DNA of 64,000 nt, from assembly GCA_905221605.1 (NCBI GenBank), contig CAJNDS010000430.1, forward strand, positions 32,501 through 96,500, written 5' to 3'. This stretch comes from Symbiodinium natans. Lineage: Eukaryota > Sar > Dinophyceae > Suessiales > Symbiodiniaceae. The position numbers and the translations under genes are program-made. This document shows, in pieces, positions 62,431 through 64,000 of the stretch (its first letter is position 1; each line of letters opens with the position of its first letter). Below the pieces are notes generated by a model, which was not told the origin of the DNA, did no database searches, and worked only from the letters and a program-made list of their open reading frames with translations.

Positions 62431-62640
62431 CATCCCAAAATAATTCGAATTCACTAAAAGGACTTGCAATTCAATGAAAAATAAACCCAACTAGTTCAAG
62501 ATCATGAAAAGCAATTAAAATGTCAAGTGCAACGATAAAAAAACACAAGAGAATAGAGTTTTCGTTGCTTTGCAGTTGGTTTTTTCACCATTTTCAATTT
62601 AAAATATTGAGAAAGTGATTAAATAGTGAAATCACTTTGA
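62431..62640. other. AT-rich island, no gene
   Basis: Free of telomeric repeat; no open frame of note. Confidence 0.5.
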
Positions 62641-62655
62641 GGGGGGGGGGTGGGT

Positions 62656-62713
<58 letters not shown>

Positions 62714-62815
62714 GGTGAACCCCCCCCCCCCCTTCCGTTCCAGGAAAGGGGGGGGTGGGTGGTACCCACCCCCCCCAAAATGGGTGGGTGGGGACCCCCC
62801 CCCAAAATGAAAAGC
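62641..62815. repeat. G-run of about 70 and mixed G/C runs
   Basis: GGTGGGTG then a near-pure G-run to 62712, followed by C- and G-runs that can pair. Confidence 0.95.
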
Positions 62816-62867
62816 CGCACTTCGCGGAGAACTATCGGTTTAGGGTCCACAGAACATCTAGAGTGAG

Positions 62868-62945
62868 GAGTAACCTAGGAATAAAAAGGGTACCCTTCTC
62901 GGTTTTAAGGGGATTATAAGGGAACCCCAACCCGAAGAAGAAGAA
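62868..62945. mobile_element. decayed family A element
   Basis: GTAACCTAGGAATAAAAAGG, GGGTACCC and GGGAACCCCAACCC as in other family A copies; right end lost or merged with the exon. Confidence 0.5.
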
Positions 62946-63210
62946 AATGAGAGCCTGATGAATCAGAGAGGATTCCAGCTGACCGTGCCATTCCGGCAGG
63001 CGGCCGCGCTTGCTCCAACCATTCACGGCGTTCCTCGGCAAAATTTCTAAGCGTCCGTGAAACATCATCCCACAGGTGGCCGTGACCTCCCCGGATTTGG
63101 CGGTGCAGCTTAGGCTGTAAGTCTAACAGCCAATCATCCATCTGGCGGTATTCAAGCTGGATCAGGTTCCTCATTCTCTCTAAGAAATATTCACAATACC
63201 CCTTGGGCAT
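62946..63210 (-). CDS. exon, about 85 codons, helical
   Basis: Minus strand YCEYFLERMRNLIQLEYRQM then DDWLLDLQPKLHRQIRGGHG and HLWDDVSRTLRNFAEERREW. Charged helices, Trp-rich; one of the longest exons. The 5' Met (63210) may be fortuitous since the element at 63205-63290 adjoins it. No family recognised. Confidence 0.65.
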
Positions 63211-63290
63211 ACCCCTTAAAGGACATCAAGGGGTATGGTGAAATCTTCCCTTATGTTCTCCCTTTCTAGGTTAAGGGGTATGGGTTTGGG
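63205..63290. mobile_element. palindromic element, family L
   Basis: GGGCATACCCCTTAA, AAGGGGTATGG and GGTTAAGGGGTATGGG: nested inverted copies. Confidence 0.5.
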
Positions 63291-63329
63291 GTATGTTGAG
63301 TTTTTCTTAGATTCTCCTCCTGCTTGGGC

Positions 63330-63402
63330 AAGCTCAGAGAATCAATGTGAGCACTCTTTGATCCTCTGAAACTTCGCCGTGAAGCCTCTTCCCAAGTCCT
63401 TT
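63330..63402 (-). CDS. exon-like island
   Basis: Minus strand KDLGRGFTAKFQRIKECSH then stop, or TWEEASRRSFRGSKSAHIDS. Confidence 0.35.
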
Positions 63403-63456
63403 AGGGTTTGGGGTTTCGGGTTTGGGGTTTGGAGTTTAGGGTTTAGGGTTTAGGGT
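63400..63456. repeat. TTTGGGG/TTTAGGG array
   Basis: About 8 units. Confidence 0.95.
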
Positions 63457-63539
63457 CTCGAAAACTTGCTAAAGGCAAGCAAGCCAAAGCACAAAACAAA
63501 AAACATCAAAGGAGTAGAAATCAACCCTGGGAACCATAC

Positions 63540-63938
63540 CCCAAACACCCTGAACCCCCTTAACAACCTAAACACCTAGATCCCAAATCCCCTCAATCCT
63601 TTTGATTCAACCCTAAACCGTACACCCCCTGAACCAAAAATCCCAAACCCCAAGCCCAAAACCCCAATCCCTAATAAAACCCTAAACCCCCAAACCTTAA
63701 ACCCCAAACCCCGCAACCGTAAACCCCTAAGCCCCAAGCCCTAAATTAACCCTGAACCCTGTTTAAACCCTAACCCTAAACCCTAACCCCTAAACCCTCA
63801 ACCCTCAACCCTCAACCCTCAACCCTAAACCCTACACCCTAAACCCTAAACCCTACACCCTAAACCCTAAACCCTCCACCCTAAACCCTAAACACTAAAC
63901 CCTAAACCCCAAACCCCAAACCCCAAACCCCAAACCCC
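63540..63938. repeat. degenerate to clean CCCTAAA, ending CCCCAAA
   Basis: Decayed to 63760; then CCCTAAA/CCCTCAA/CCCTACA; five CCCCAAA units at the end. Confidence 0.9.
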
Positions 63939-63942
63939 ACGA

Positions 63943-64000
63943 GGCGCCGGGATCCAGCTGCCGCCGGCTCAGCTCGGCGACGCCGCGGACGAGCGAGGAC
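63943..64000 (-). CDS. exon-like island at window edge
   Basis: Minus strand SSLVRGVAELSRRQLDPGAS. GC-rich; continues outside. Confidence 0.35.

Noticed and set aside
62183-62866. Poly-Gly and poly-Pro ORFs
   Set aside because: Translations of C- and G-homopolymers; the length of these runs is also unsafe in an assembly.
1-64000. CRISPR array or bacterial repeat system
   Set aside because: The regular repeats are telomeric units with no conserved spacer length and no cas-like genes; the spliced leader and intron structure are eukaryotic.

Overview
The window looks like nuclear DNA of a dinoflagellate, probably a relative of Symbiodiniaceae. The evidence is a truncated dinoflagellate spliced-leader sequence at 32095-32109 (minus strand), TTTAGGG-type telomere repeat throughout, genes broken into short exons, and many small terminal-inverted-repeat (TIR) elements sitting in introns. 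No database was searched. Exon calls rest on reading translations by eye; many edges and some strands are uncertain.

Layout. About a hundred arrays of TTTAGGG/CCCTAAA (3 to 30 units, many variants) are interspersed over the whole window. Between them lie islands of about 60-500 bases. Many islands hold a 20-45 residue open stretch with protein-like composition, often beside plausible splice sites; others hold TIR elements, minisatellites or microsatellites. More than half of the coding islands I tallied have CCCTAAA on the left and TTTAGGG on the right, the polarity of a telomere-capped fragment.

0.4-16.3 kb, minus strand: islands whose order fits one split gene for an APH/choline-kinase-like phosphotransferase, with other coding-looking islands between them. 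8.6-11.2 kb: C-rich minisatellite, a GA-rich repeat ORF and two copies of a SINE-like repeat. 18.8-20.7 kb, minus: the clearest gene, a polytopic membrane protein in five exons that join in frame, with every intron built from TIR elements. 22-25 kb: conserved-looking exon islands. 25.7-26.7 kb: RCC1-like repeats, partly inverted. 31.5-32.1 kb, minus: a probable retroposed cDNA with the spliced-leader relic. 33-46 kb: many exon islands on both strands. 47.5-49.2 kb: a Cys/His-rich ORF, then a 40-bp satellite flanked by inverted palindromic repeats. 49.4-51.2 kb: a telomere-repeat-poor island rich in hairpins. 52-64 kb: more islands, TIR elements and long homopolymers.

Links: a dozen or so TIR element families recur, several with TA target duplications. 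In at least five places removing an element (as an intron, or as element plus one TA) rejoins two coding pieces in frame. The window therefore suggests genes whose introns were made by small transposons and then filled or enlarged by telomeric repeat.
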